64,000 bases of DNA from Treponema sp. (GTDB taxonomy: Bacteria > Spirochaetota > Spirochaetia > Treponematales > Treponemataceae): assembly GCA_024696155.1 (NCBI GenBank), contig JAILHD010000056.1:24744-88743 (forward strand), given 5' to 3'. Positions 49,503-59,362 of the stretch are shown here, in pieces. The position numbers and the translations under genes are program-made. Position 1 is the first letter of the stretch. Every line of letters begins with the position of its first letter. The notes beneath the pieces are model-generated. The model was given only the letters and a program-made list of their open reading frames with translations. It did not search any database and was not told the DNA's origin.

Positions 49503-51326
49503 CTATTTATCCAACGGAAGACCACCGCTGATTACTGCACGAATACGGCGAACACCAGCAGAAGAACTCTGTTCCTTCTGAATCTTAAATTCACCAATCT
49601 GTGCTGTATGCTGAACGTGAGGTCCACCACAAACTTCCTTGCTGAACCAGTCGCTCTTAACGTCACGGCCAATTGTGTAAACCTTTACGTCTTCGCCATA
49701 TTTGTTAGTAAACAAAGCGCGGGCGCCGGCAGCCTTAGCAGCGTCAAGAGGCATAACTTCCATAGTTACAGGAAGATCTTCCTTAATCTTTGCATTTACA
49801 ATGTCTTCAACCTGCTGAATTTCTTCTTTAGTCATTGGACGCTCAAATGTAAAGTCAAAACGCATACGTTCGTTGTTGATATTTGAACCTTTCTGAGCAA
49901 CCTGATTGCCAAGCACGTTTACCAGTGCCTGCTGCAAAAGGTGTGTTGCAGTATGATATTTTGTTGTGATTTCAGACTGTTCAGCAAGACCTCCTTTAGC
50001 TGCTCCTGCATCTACAGTTTTACTAGCTTCCTGGTGCTTACGTTCTGCTTCTTTAAAGCCTTCAACGTCTACTGTAAAGCCGTTTTCTGCACCAAGCTCC
50101 TGAGTAAGCTCAAGAGGATATCCGTATGTTTCGTAAAGATTGTAAGCAACCTTACCGCTGATGATTTTCTTAGGATTCTTCATCAGGTTTGGAAGAAGCT
50201 TCTGGAATTCTGCTTCACCCTTCTTGAGAGTAAGACGGAATTTAGCCTCTTCTGCAGTAAGTTCGTGGTAAACCTTTTCCTTATTCTGTTCAAGTTCTGG
50301 ATAAGCTTCCTTAAAGTTACCAATTACAGTTGCAGCAACTTCTGCCATAAAGTCTTTTTCAATTCCAAGCTTCATTCCATGGCGAACTGCACGGCGGATA
50401 AGACGGCGGAGAACGTAACCAGCACCTACGCGGTCTGGAGTAACGCCACGCTGGTCTCCCAAAATGAATACAGAAGAACGGGTATGGTCCGCAATAATGC
50501 GGACAGATTTATCTTTTTCTTCATCAGTGCCGTATGTGTAGCCAGAAAGCATTTCAATAGTATGAATAATTGGCTGGAAAACTTCTGTAAGATAAACCGA
50601 AGTTTTTCCCTGAAGAATACAGTTTGTACGTTCAAGTCCCATACCTGTATCTACGTTTTTCTTTTCCAATGGAAGAAGAGTTTTTTCGTCTACGCGGTTG
50701 TACTGCATAAAAACGTTATTCCATATTTCCATCCAGTTTGCGCTGTCTGTACCTTTGTTTGAACCAACAGGAGGAAGACCTTCGCCAACCCAGTAGAAAA
50801 TTTCTGTATCAGGACCACAAGGACCAGTTGGACCAGCTGCCCACCAGTTGTCGCTTGCAGGAAGATAAGCAATTTTGTCTTCTTGCATACCGTTTTCTTT
50901 CCAATAACCTGCAGCTTCTTCATCACGAGGAGCGTTTTCGTCACCGGCAAAAACAGTTACAGAAATCTTTTTAGGATCAAGGCCGAGCCAATCCTTGCTT
51001 GTAAGGAATTCATAAGAGAATGCAATAGATTCTTTTTTGAAGTAGTCTCCCAAAGACCAGTTACCAAGCATTTCAAAGCAGGTAAGATGAGATGGATCAC
51101 CTACTTCTTCAATATCGCCTGTGCGGATACATTTCTGATAGTCAGTAAGACGGGTTCCCGCAGGGTGCTTTTCACCAAGAAGATACGGAACTAGAGGGTG
51201 CATACCCGCCATTGTAAACAAAACAGAAGGGTCATTTTCTGGAATTAAAGACTGACCCGAAATTTCAACATGATTTTTACTCTTAAAAAACTCAATATAT
51301 TTTGAGCGAAGTTCATTAGCGTTCAT
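49503..51326 (-). CDS. alaS: Alanyl-tRNA synthetase, short form (607 aa)
   Basis: RSKYIEFFKSKNHVEISGQSLIPENDPSVLFTMAGMHPLVPYLLGE; TATHLLQQAL; KEVCGGPHVQHTAQIGEFKI. Confidence 0.96.
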   Translation of the reverse strand: MNANELRSKYIEFFKSKNHVEISGQSLIPENDPSVLFTMAGMHPLVPYLLGEKHPAGTRLTDYQKCIRTGDIEEVGDPSHLTCFEMLGNWSLGDYFKKESIAFSYEFLTSKDWLGLDPKKISVTVFAGDENAPRDEEAAGYWKENGMQEDKIAYLPASDNWWAAGPTGPCGPDTEIFYWVGEGLPPVGSNKGTDSANWMEIWNNVFMQYNRVDEKTLLPLEKKNVDTGMGLERTNCILQGKTSVYLTEVFQPIIHTIEMLSGYTYGTDEEKDKSVRIIADHTRSSVFILGDQRGVTPDRVGAGYVLRRLIRRAVRHGMKLGIEKDFMAEVAATVIGNFKEAYPELEQNKEKVYHELTAEEAKFRLTLKKGEAEFQKLLPNLMKNPKKIISGKVAYNLYETYGYPLELTQELGAENGFTVDVEGFKEAERKHQEASKTVDAGAAKGGLAEQSEITTKYHTATHLLQQALVNVLGNQVAQKGSNINNERMRFDFTFERPMTKEEIQQVEDIVNAKIKEDLPVTMEVMPLDAAKAAGARALFTNKYGEDVKVYTIGRDVKSDWFSKEVCGGPHVQHTAQIGEFKIQKEQSSSAGVRRIRAVISGGLPLDK

Positions 51327-51359
51327 AAGGGGTAATTATATTGAATTTAGACGTAAATG

Positions 51360-52937
51360 TTAATTACCTTTTCTGCTAAGCTGGAATGAACGACCTTCAG
51401 TTGCAAAACAATCAGTTGGAGTAATTTTTACCGGAAGCAGAATAATCGTATCATAATCAGGAACCGTTTTTTCTACAGTCTGTTTTTTTACAGTTTCTGT
51501 AATGACTTTTGTTCCAAAATTAATGGTATAAAACTCATTTAATATAGAATAAGGATTATCAGGTAAAATCTGAATTACAACATCGTTTCCTGCCTGAAGA
51601 AGTGAAAAAACACCACTTTCCTGCTGACCACCACTTTTAGCAGTAAAACCAGAATCCTTAAAAGTAAGATTAAACTGACCGTCTGTAGTTGCCCATTCTT
51701 CCGACTTATTAAGTTCTTTACCAAGCATTTCTATAAGGGCAGTCTTTTTATCATCATCAAAAGAGTTCATAAGACTCAGTTTTTTATAGTTACCATCCCA
51801 GGTTGTACTTTCTTTAATCAAAAGATTGATATCATCGCGGATTGTAATGCGGATTTCATCAGTATTGATGAGCGCAATATCAAAACGGCGGTGAAGAGTC
51901 ATAATATCCGAGTTTACAGTTGTAAGATAAATTCCATTATGACGGAGCTTTGAATCATCCCACTGGTAAACTTCCTGAGTATCATTAAAAAGATGAATAA
52001 TTTCGCGGTTATTGTAATCAAAGAAAAGATAGCGGATTTTTCCATCTGCGTTTGATGTTTTGTACCACAAACCGTTTAAAAACGCTGCAAAAGATTCAAC
52101 AGTTCCATCCTGAATTTTAGAAAGCTCTTTTGCCATAAGACGACTTGCATTTACCTTAATCTGCTGTGCAAGTTCATAATGCTGGGTAAACGGATTCCAT
52201 TTATATTCCTGCTGAATCTGATTCGGTTGAGTCTGGGCTGTTTTTTTTGAATCATCCACAGAAGGCGTTACATCTGGCTGTTCAGATTTATAAACCCATA
52301 CAGAAAAACTTTCACCACGGGCAATTCCAAGTTCGTAATTTTCAGAACGCTCCGTCTGCTGAATAAAAACCGTTCCGTCAGAAGAAAAATCACCAATATT
52401 TACTATAGAAGGTGTTCCCATAGGGCTGGTTTTAAGATTGTAAATCTGCATAACGTAGTTGCCGCTGTCGTCCACACCCTGATATATAATAGAATTTTTG
52501 TGATCACCAATTAAGTCCATTGCACTATAAGAGAAAGTTCTTGTACGGGTGAATTTGGTTTTAATCTCATCATAGCGGTCGTATTCATGACTCATGGAAT
52601 TATAAATGCCTGGAACAATCCATAAAAAAGAAGATGATGATTTACGCACAACAATCAGTTCGTCATCATAACCGTCGTTATTGATATCAACTGTAAGGGC
52701 ACCAATTAAAGTTTCTCCAGGTAAAAGAGGAACAAAAGTTTCGTATTTTTCATTTTCGCTGGCAGAAGGCAGTTTTGCGTTTTCCTGCTGATTATTTTCG
52801 CCAGTAGAAGTATTTATTAATTTTGAGCGGGTAAAAGAATTTTCGGGCTTAACAGTATAGTACTTAGAATAGATGAAAAAGCCAGTGAGCGAAAGTGCAA
52901 TTATAATAAAAATAAGCACGGTAACTTTTGTTTTCAT
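51360..52937 (-). CDS. Exported/membrane-anchored hypothetical protein with VCBS/FG-GAP-like segment (possibly pallilysin-related family)
   Basis: N-terminal TM; ALTVDINNDGYDDELIVV Ca-binding-like motif; family guess weak. Confidence 0.55.
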   Translation of the reverse strand: MKTKVTVLIFIIIALSLTGFFIYSKYYTVKPENSFTRSKLINTSTGENNQQENAKLPSASENEKYETFVPLLPGETLIGALTVDINNDGYDDELIVVRKSSSSFLWIVPGIYNSMSHEYDRYDEIKTKFTRTRTFSYSAMDLIGDHKNSIIYQGVDDSGNYVMQIYNLKTSPMGTPSIVNIGDFSSDGTVFIQQTERSENYELGIARGESFSVWVYKSEQPDVTPSVDDSKKTAQTQPNQIQQEYKWNPFTQHYELAQQIKVNASRLMAKELSKIQDGTVESFAAFLNGLWYKTSNADGKIRYLFFDYNNREIIHLFNDTQEVYQWDDSKLRHNGIYLTTVNSDIMTLHRRFDIALINTDEIRITIRDDINLLIKESTTWDGNYKKLSLMNSFDDDKKTALIEMLGKELNKSEEWATTDGQFNLTFKDSGFTAKSGGQQESGVFSLLQAGNDVVIQILPDNPYSILNEFYTINFGTKVITETVKKQTVEKTVPDYDTIILLPVKITPTDCFATEGRSFQLSRKGN

Positions 52938-53006
52938 ACTTTAACTATAACCTAAAAAGTGTGATTAAAAAAGTGTAATATTTTACAAGGCAACAATTTT
53001 TGCTAT

Positions 53007-53094
53007 ATAAAAAATGCGCGAGCGAAGCGAGTCAAACACCTTATCCCCCACGCTAGCACTTTGCAAGACACGCCATAGCGGGAGCATTTTTTAT
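53007..53094. repeat. Intergenic palindrome upstream of ilvC
   Basis: Perfect 11-bp arms ATAAAAAATGC / GCATTTTTTAT. Confidence 0.7.
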
Positions 53095-53211
53095 GGAGAT
53101 ATAATATTATTGCATATTTTGCAATATTAAATGTTAAATAATTCACTTTACGCAATAACACTTCATCTCTATAATAAAAAATGTAAAAACTTTTATTAAG
53201 AGGTATTTTAA

Positions 53212-54690
53212 ATGGGAAACAACTATTTCAACGCAATTCCTTGGCGCGAAGCTCGCTTGCAGCTTGGTCACTGCCGCTCTATGAGCAAAGATGAATTTGC
53301 AGACGGTGTAAACGCACTCAAAGGAAAGAAAATCGTTATTGTTGGTTGCGGTGCTCAGGGCTTAAACCAGGGTATGTGTCTTCGTGACTCAGGACTTGAC
53401 GTTTCATACGCACTCCGAGAATCGGCTATTACAGAAAAACGCCAGTCTTGGAAAAACGCTACAGAAAACGGTTTTAAAGTTGGAACTTATGACGAAATGA
53501 TTCCAACAGCTGATTTGGTTGGTAACCTTACTCCAGATAAACAGCACACTCCTGTAATTACAGAAGTTATGAAAAAAATGAAGAAGGGTTCTGCCCTCTG
53601 GTATTCACACGGATTCAACATGATTGAAGAAGGAATGGAAATCCGTCCAGATATCACAGTTATCATGTGTGCTCCAAAAGGACCAGGTACCGAAGTTTGG
53701 CACGAATTCCAGCGCGGATTTGGTGTACCTGATCTTATCGCTGTACACCCTGCTAACGACCCGGAAGGAAAAGGTTGGGCAATGGCAAAAGCTTTGGCTG
53801 TAGGTATGGGCGGAAGCAAGGCCGGCGTTCTTGAATCATCTTTTGTTGCAGAAGTTAAATCTGACCTTATGGGTGAACAGACAATTCTTTGTGGTATGCT
53901 CCAGGCAGGAACAATCGTTTGTTTCGACAAAATGGTTTCTGAAGGAATCAGCCCAGAATATGCTACAAAACTTTTGATGCACGGTTGGAACGTAATTTCT
54001 GAAGCTCTTAAATGGGGTGGAATTACAAATATGATGGACCGCCTTTCTAACCCTGCAAAAATCAAGGCTAACCAGCTTTCTAAAGACATCAAAAAGCTTC
54101 TTGCTCCACTTTACCAGAAGCACATGGATGACATCATTTCTGGAAAATTCTCTAGCACAATGATGAAAGACTGGGCAGCAGGAGACAAAGATCTTCTTAC
54201 ATGGCGCGAAGATACAGGTAAACTTCCATTTGAATCAACAAAAGAAGCAGCTGACGAAATCACAGAACAGGAATACTTTGACAAAGGTATTTTGATGGTT
54301 GCTATGGTTAAAGCTGGTTGTGAACTTGCATTCGAAACAATGGTTGACGCTGGTATTAAGGAAGAATCTGCTTACTACGAATCACTCCACGAAGTTCCTC
54401 TTATTGCAAACCTCATTGACCGCAAGCGTCTTTACGAAATGAACCGCGTAATTTCTGATACTGCTGAGTACGGATGTTACCTCTTTAGCCGCGTTGCCGC
54501 TCCAATGATGGCAAAAGACCTTATGCCAAAACTCCACACAGACGTTATCGGTAAAGGCCTTGATATTAAAGACAACTGCGTAAACAACACAGAACTTGTA
54601 GCTGTAAACGCTGAGATTAGAAATCACCCAATCGAGGTTGTAGGCCGCAAGCTCCGCGCATATATGACATCTATGAAACCTGTTCTGTAA
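53212..54690 (+). CDS. ilvC: Ketol-acid reductoisomerase, long (class II) form
   Basis: [33 protein letters not shown]; 492 aa; promoter TTTACG-N17-TATAAT upstream. Confidence 0.95.
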   Translation: MGNNYFNAIPWREARLQLGHCRSMSKDEFADGVNALKGKKIVIVGCGAQGLNQGMCLRDSGLDVSYALRESAITEKRQSWKNATENGFKVGTYDEMIPTADLVGNLTPDKQHTPVITEVMKKMKKGSALWYSHGFNMIEEGMEIRPDITVIMCAPKGPGTEVWHEFQRGFGVPDLIAVHPANDPEGKGWAMAKALAVGMGGSKAGVLESSFVAEVKSDLMGEQTILCGMLQAGTIVCFDKMVSEGISPEYATKLLMHGWNVISEALKWGGITNMMDRLSNPAKIKANQLSKDIKKLLAPLYQKHMDDIISGKFSSTMMKDWAAGDKDLLTWREDTGKLPFESTKEAADEITEQEYFDKGILMVAMVKAGCELAFETMVDAGIKEESAYYESLHEVPLIANLIDRKRLYEMNRVISDTAEYGCYLFSRVAAPMMAKDLMPKLHTDVIGKGLDIKDNCVNNTELVAVNAEIRNHPIEVVGRKLRAYMTSMKPVL

Positions 54691-54701
54691 GAACAGGTTA
54701 A

Positions 54702-54749
54702 GGCACGGGAACGATAACTGCCAATTTTAAATTGCATTACGCCTGTGCC
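54702..54749 (-). repeat. Stem-loop repeat, family A copy 4
   Basis: Minus strand GGCACAGGCGTAATGCAATTTAAAATTGGCAGTTATCGTTCCCGTGCC; flanked by 23-bp direct repeats. Confidence 0.55.
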
Positions 54750-54792
54750 ACGCTTACATGACATCTATGAAACCTGTTCTTTAATTGAATAA

Positions 54793-54865
54793 TAGCCACA
54801 GATTCACAAAGATAGGACACAGAAAAAAAAATAATCTGTGTAAATCTGCGTCCCATCTGTGGCTA
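54793..54865. repeat. CACAGAT-type intergenic inverted repeat
   Basis: TAGCCACAGAT ... ATCTGTGGCTA perfect 11-bp arms with internal CACAGA / TCTGTG. Confidence 0.7.
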
Positions 54866-54907
54866 AATGAAAAAGCCATGACTTTCCCGGTCATGGCTTT
54901 TTCATTT
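54865..54907. terminator. Bidirectional intrinsic terminator
   Basis: Perfect 18-bp arms AAATGAAAAAGCCATGAC - TTTCCCG - GTCATGGCTTTTTCATTT. Confidence 0.92.
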
Positions 54908-54924
54908 AACAGCAATCTGCTGTT

Positions 54925-55455
54925 CTATTCCATTTTCTTAGCAACAGTCATATCTACAACGCCACCACGAATTGCAATTTTAATTTCATCAGCAAGGCGG
55001 TGGAGTACAGAGCGCTCGTATCCATCCCATTCTGTATCTGAAATTTCATGGTTTGCCAAATCACCCATAACGTCATCTGGAATATCTTCAGAGTGATCAG
55101 GATCTGTAAGCATAGCATTTTCAAAAGCATCACGAAGTTTTCCCAAAAAACTCTTTGCAGCTTCATTTTTGCGGGAAGCAGCGGCAGAAAGGAGAGCCAA
55201 TTTCTTTTCCTGATCCATTACAGTTTTAGTAGAAAGATGGAATGTAAACTTCTTTCCATCTGTTTCAATCCAGAACGAAGTGCTTTCGGAACCGGTAACA
55301 ATACTTGCAAGACTCAGCATTTCTTCTGTAATTAACTGTACGTGTAGAGCGCTTTTATTTTAAAGACCTTCATATTTAGAAGCTTTTTTAGCTCCTTCAA
55401 TGGCAGCAGTAAAACCTGTACCATCTTTATTAACAACAATAACATCTGATTTCAT
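54925..55455 (-). pseudogene. RsbW-like anti-sigma/HATPase protein interrupted by in-frame TAA at codon 32
   Basis: MKSDVIVVNKDGTGFTAAIEGAKKASKYEGL* NKSALHVQLITEE|MLSLASIVTGSESTSFWIETDG... one continuous frame; AGGAGG RBS only before ATG 55455. Confidence 0.75.
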
Positions 55456-55499
55456 AGTCCATTTCCTCCTGCATGGTTCAGTTTTTGGGATATAAAATC

Positions 55500-55799
55500 C
55501 TACTCAACTGTCAGAACACTCATAAAGCCAGTAACTTCCAAAACTTCGCGAACCATCTCATTGATGTTAATAAGTTTCATCTTACCACCCTTTGCATCCA
55601 TTTTTTTATGAGCAGACAAGAGTACACGAAGACCAGCAGAAGAAATGTATTCCAGTTTAGTGAAATCCATAATCAATTCTTTTGCACTGTCAAGCGCAGT
55701 TTTCAATTCTGATTCCAAATCAGGTGAAGTAACGGTGTCCAGACGACCAGCTAGTGAAATAGTAAGCTTATCGCCCTGCAGATTTTTGGTAATAGTCAT
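55500..55799 (-). CDS. STAS-domain anti-sigma factor antagonist
   Basis: LAGRLDTVTSPDLESELKTAL...LIMDFTKLEYISSAGLRVLLSAHKKM. Confidence 0.95.
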   Translation of the reverse strand: MTITKNLQGDKLTISLAGRLDTVTSPDLESELKTALDSAKELIMDFTKLEYISSAGLRVLLSAHKKMDAKGGKMKLININEMVREVLEVTGFMSVLTVE

Positions 55800-55896
55800 A
55801 GAGAAATCCTCCTTTGTTGTTTCCCCTGTATACTTAAATACAATAGTTTTTTCTAATTACCTATTGTAACACACCAAAAACCAACACGCATTTTTT

Positions 55897-57564
55897 TTAT
55901 GAAGCCGTAAGAGCCTCCGAGATGTTAAAGCAGTTGTCGCCGATTTTTTCAATCTGACGAACCATATCGATATACAAAAGTTCAGATTTAACGTCTGCAC
56001 CGCCTTCAAGACGTTTGCGGGCAACTTTCTTCAAATCTTTTCTAAAAGCGTCAATTCCGTCTTCAAGCTCGCGGGCAAGTTCAAGTTTTTCCTGAGTAAG
56101 CTGTCTGTTAATATTAATATGAATAAACTGAAGGAACTGACGGGCAAGTTCCACATAAGGAAGCATTCGTTCCATATCAGATGACTGAAATTTCATCTTC
56201 TTTTCAATACTACGCTGAATCAGCATGATTGTGGTGTAACAGTTATCGCTCATATTTTCCAGTTCATCTACAATCTGAAGCATTATCGAAACATGATTAC
56301 GCTGTTTTTCTGTAATCTGTAAACCACCACACTTAATCAGATAGTGAGTAATCTGCTCATGCATCTGGTCAACATAATCTTCTTCCTGTTCCGCAACAAG
56401 ATAATGCTCTTCAAGGTAAGATGAATCACGCTTGGTAACTCCAATCTGAATGCGGTCGAACATCATAGAAACCACATCACACATATCACTCACAGCCTTT
56501 TCTGCACGAATAATATGAGTTGCAAAGTTGTCTTTACCAATTGTCTCAATAAATTCAAGCTTAAACTCTTTACGCTTTCCATCATCCGCATCATCTTTAA
56601 TCATAAGCTGAGTAAGTCGAACAAGCTGATTAGTAAATGGAAGGAATATAATAGTAGAAAGTAGTTTAAAAACAGTATGCAATACAGAAATTCTGATGGC
56701 AATATTTGAATGCTCTCCACCAGGAGTAACGAATAAAATCAAATCAAGGAACGGATGGAAGAACAGCAGCGCAAGAATTGTACCAAATACGTTAAAAAGA
56801 ACGTGAACCAGTGCTGAACGACGTGCATCTGCAATAGAACCAAAAGAAGCAAGAACAGCATCAATTGTAGAACCAATATTACTTCCCAAAGTCATTGCTG
56901 CAGCAAGTTCCCAGCTTATTAAGCCGTTATAAGCCATTGTAATTACAATCGCAGAAAAAGCTGAAGAAGAATGAAGAAGACCAGTAATAATAATACCGAT
57001 TGCAAAACCAGAAAGAATAGAAAGTACACCTTCTCCCTGAATCTTAAATAAAAAGCCCAGCTGCTGAGGGGTAAAAACTTCAGAAAGTCCGCTCAATCCC
57101 ATGAACAGCATTCCAAATCCCATCAAAGCCTGGGCTATATTCACATATCTTGATTTTTTTACGATTGAAAGAAAGTAACCAATTCCAACAAGAGGCAGCG
57201 CAAATGCCGAAATCTTAAAATTAAATCCAAAAATTGCAACAATCCATGCGGTAATTGTAGTACCAATGTTTGCACCAAAAATTACACCAACAGATTGTGC
57301 AAGTGTAAGCAACCCGGCGTTTATAAAAGTAACAACCATTACAGTTGTAGCACCAGAAGACTGAATGACCATTGTAATGAACATACCAGTCAGAAGACCT
57401 GCAAAACGATTTCCAGTAACAAGGCTAAGGGTTCGCTGCATACGCTCGCCCGCACTTTTTTGAATACCGTCGCTCATCAGCTTCATGCCATAAAGCAAAA
57501 AGCCCAAACTACCAATTAATGCCAAAATAGGAGTTATTAACGCCATGATAAAGCAATCTACCAT
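55897..57564 (-). CDS. Na+/phosphate cotransporter family protein with PhoU-like C-terminus
   Basis: GMKLMSDGIQKSAGERMQ, VIQSSGATTVMVVTFINAGLL, GANIGTTITAW, LLHSSSAFSAIVITMA; start may be 57546. Confidence 0.92.
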   Translation of the reverse strand: MVDCFIMALITPILALIGSLGFLLYGMKLMSDGIQKSAGERMQRTLSLVTGNRFAGLLTGMFITMVIQSSGATTVMVVTFINAGLLTLAQSVGVIFGANIGTTITAWIVAIFGFNFKISAFALPLVGIGYFLSIVKKSRYVNIAQALMGFGMLFMGLSGLSEVFTPQQLGFLFKIQGEGVLSILSGFAIGIIITGLLHSSSAFSAIVITMAYNGLISWELAAAMTLGSNIGSTIDAVLASFGSIADARRSALVHVLFNVFGTILALLFFHPFLDLILFVTPGGEHSNIAIRISVLHTVFKLLSTIIFLPFTNQLVRLTQLMIKDDADDGKRKEFKLEFIETIGKDNFATHIIRAEKAVSDMCDVVSMMFDRIQIGVTKRDSSYLEEHYLVAEQEEDYVDQMHEQITHYLIKCGGLQITEKQRNHVSIMLQIVDELENMSDNCYTTIMLIQRSIEKKMKFQSSDMERMLPYVELARQFLQFIHININRQLTQEKLELARELEDGIDAFRKDLKKVARKRLEGGADVKSELLYIDMVRQIEKIGDNCFNISEALTAS

Positions 57565-57635
57565 ATTATGGATTTTTTTTCTACTTTTTAAATAAATACT
57601 TTTATGTTTGCGCTAAATTCGGTAATATAACGACC

Positions 57636-58421
57636 ATGAAAGTAAGAGTTCGTATTATAAAGTTTTCTTCTATATTAATTTCAACTTTGATAATTGGACT
57701 AACATCATGCGCAAAAAAAACAGATACAGCTGCGCAGAATTCTTTACAGGTCCAGATTTCAGATTCATCAATCTCAGAAATACAAGAGTTTCCACACTCG
57801 CACACATTTACAAACAAAAAGATACTTGTACTTTTTGGCTACGATTTTAATTCAGAAGCCTTTGAAAACGAAATGCTTGGCATTCTAAGCAAGAATTACG
57901 GACTTTACGAAGATGGAGGAATTATTTATCCTCTCCGCTTTCCAGAAGACTTTAAACGCGGCGGCCGTTCTTATGCCACAGAACTTTACAATATACTTTC
58001 AGACCCGGAAATTGAATTTGGAGGCATTCTCCTTTTGGGAGCACCGGAACATTCTCATCTTGCTCTTGCCCGCAATCAGGATTTATGGAATCAGAATGTA
58101 CCTTTTCCTGTAATTTCAGTTTTTCCGCAGGACGATAATCTTGGAATTGAATCAACCTGCGACTTTATCATCGACAAAACTCAGAATACAGATATTTCTG
58201 ACGAACTTAATTCAGAAGAAGTTGCTGCACCAACAGTAACAGATGAAACAAAGAAAATTATCTTCAATATAATAGAACATACTATTCTTTGTGATTTTTC
58301 TTTCCAGGATTTTCCAGACATTTCTTACCACATGGCAAAAGTCATAAAAGATGCAAAATATCATAATTACACAGATCCAGAAACTGGACTTAAATCAGTC
58401 AATCACTTTGTACTTGATTAA
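57636..58421 (+). CDS. Hypothetical lipoprotein
   Basis: Lipobox IIGLTSCAKK. Confidence 0.75.
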   Translation: MKVRVRIIKFSSILISTLIIGLTSCAKKTDTAAQNSLQVQISDSSISEIQEFPHSHTFTNKKILVLFGYDFNSEAFENEMLGILSKNYGLYEDGGIIYPLRFPEDFKRGGRSYATELYNILSDPEIEFGGILLLGAPEHSHLALARNQDLWNQNVPFPVISVFPQDDNLGIESTCDFIIDKTQNTDISDELNSEEVAAPTVTDETKKIIFNIIEHTILCDFSFQDFPDISYHMAKVIKDAKYHNYTDPETGLKSVNHFVLD

Positions 58422-58453
58422 TTTTTATTAAAACTGCGAACAAGAGAGAGTAA

Positions 58454-59128
58454 ATGATAGACATTATTGAAAACGAAAACCGCCTTATTGGAAGCCCTCA
58501 AGCAATAGAAGAACTTTCTCTCAAAAATTCAGCACGAGTAATTGTTCTTTCTGATTCTCACGGAAATTACGAGATTTTTAAGAATATAATTTTGCAGTAT
58601 GGTGAAGGATGCGATGCAGTTGCCTTTTGCGGCGACGGAAGTACAGACCTTGCACATCTTTTGGAAGAAGCAGAAATTTCAGAAGAACTAAGAGCTAAGA
58701 TTCCTCCTGTAATTGCCTACGTACAGGGAAACTGCGATCCAACAAACTATAAAATTCTTCCTAAAAAAAGTCCGGAAGCCCGCCTTCCTCAATTTCAGAT
58801 TTTATGCGCTGCAAAAAAAAGCATTTACATCTGCCATGGTCATAACGAAAACGCAAACTATACACTTTACCCGCTTGCACTCAGAGCAGATGCCGAATAT
58901 TGTCAGGTGGCACTTTATGGACACACTCACCTTCCGTATTTTACAACCGACACAGAACATAAGGTAAAAATCCTAAATCCCGGAAGCTGTAACCGCCCGC
59001 GCGGAAACTACCCTCCAAGTTTTGCAATTCTTACAATTACACCATCAGTAATAGATGCAGCCTTTATCCGCATTGATGATCCGTACAGTCATACACCAGG
59101 TTTTAAAATCTTTAAGCCGATATTCTAG
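58454..59128 (+). CDS. YfcE/MJ0936-like metallophosphoesterase
   Basis: VIVLSDSHGNYEIF, FCGDGSTD, VQGNCDPTN, YICHGHNEN, YGHTHLPYF, ILNPGSCNRPRG. Confidence 0.92.
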   Translation: MIDIIENENRLIGSPQAIEELSLKNSARVIVLSDSHGNYEIFKNIILQYGEGCDAVAFCGDGSTDLAHLLEEAEISEELRAKIPPVIAYVQGNCDPTNYKILPKKSPEARLPQFQILCAAKKSIYICHGHNENANYTLYPLALRADAEYCQVALYGHTHLPYFTTDTEHKVKILNPGSCNRPRGNYPPSFAILTITPSVIDAAFIRIDDPYSHTPGFKIFKPIF

Positions 59129-59146
59129 ACCAAAAAAGTGCATAAC

Positions 59147-59362
59147 TTGCAAAGATTTCAAATCTTTTGTAATATTTTCTAAGATTTTACGTTAGGAATG
59201 AACATTGTCAGAGTCCATAGCGTCCTGATTTACCTGCGACACCACGGTGCACAGCGTAATACACATCCTGCCGGTCAGTTTCAGGCTGACATTTATCAAA
59301 ACCCAAATTACATTATTAAACTTTTTAGCGGGATTATTGTGCCCGCTTCAGGAGAAAGTCGT
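59147..59362 (+). promoter_or_regulatory. Promoter and ~180 nt candidate structured 5' leader of PTS_EIIC-like gene
   Basis: TTGCAA-N17-TAATAT (59147-59175); hairpin AGCGGG/CCCGCT (59327-59347) directly before SD AGGAGA. Confidence 0.45.

Noticed and set aside
49941-50762. 273 aa plus-strand ORF antisense to alaS
   Set aside because: Cys/Phe-rich composition typical of an antisense shadow; alaS on minus strand is unambiguous.
55360-55362. Recoding such as selenocysteine at the RsbW-like stop
   Set aside because: Codon is TAA, not TGA, and no obvious SECIS hairpin follows.
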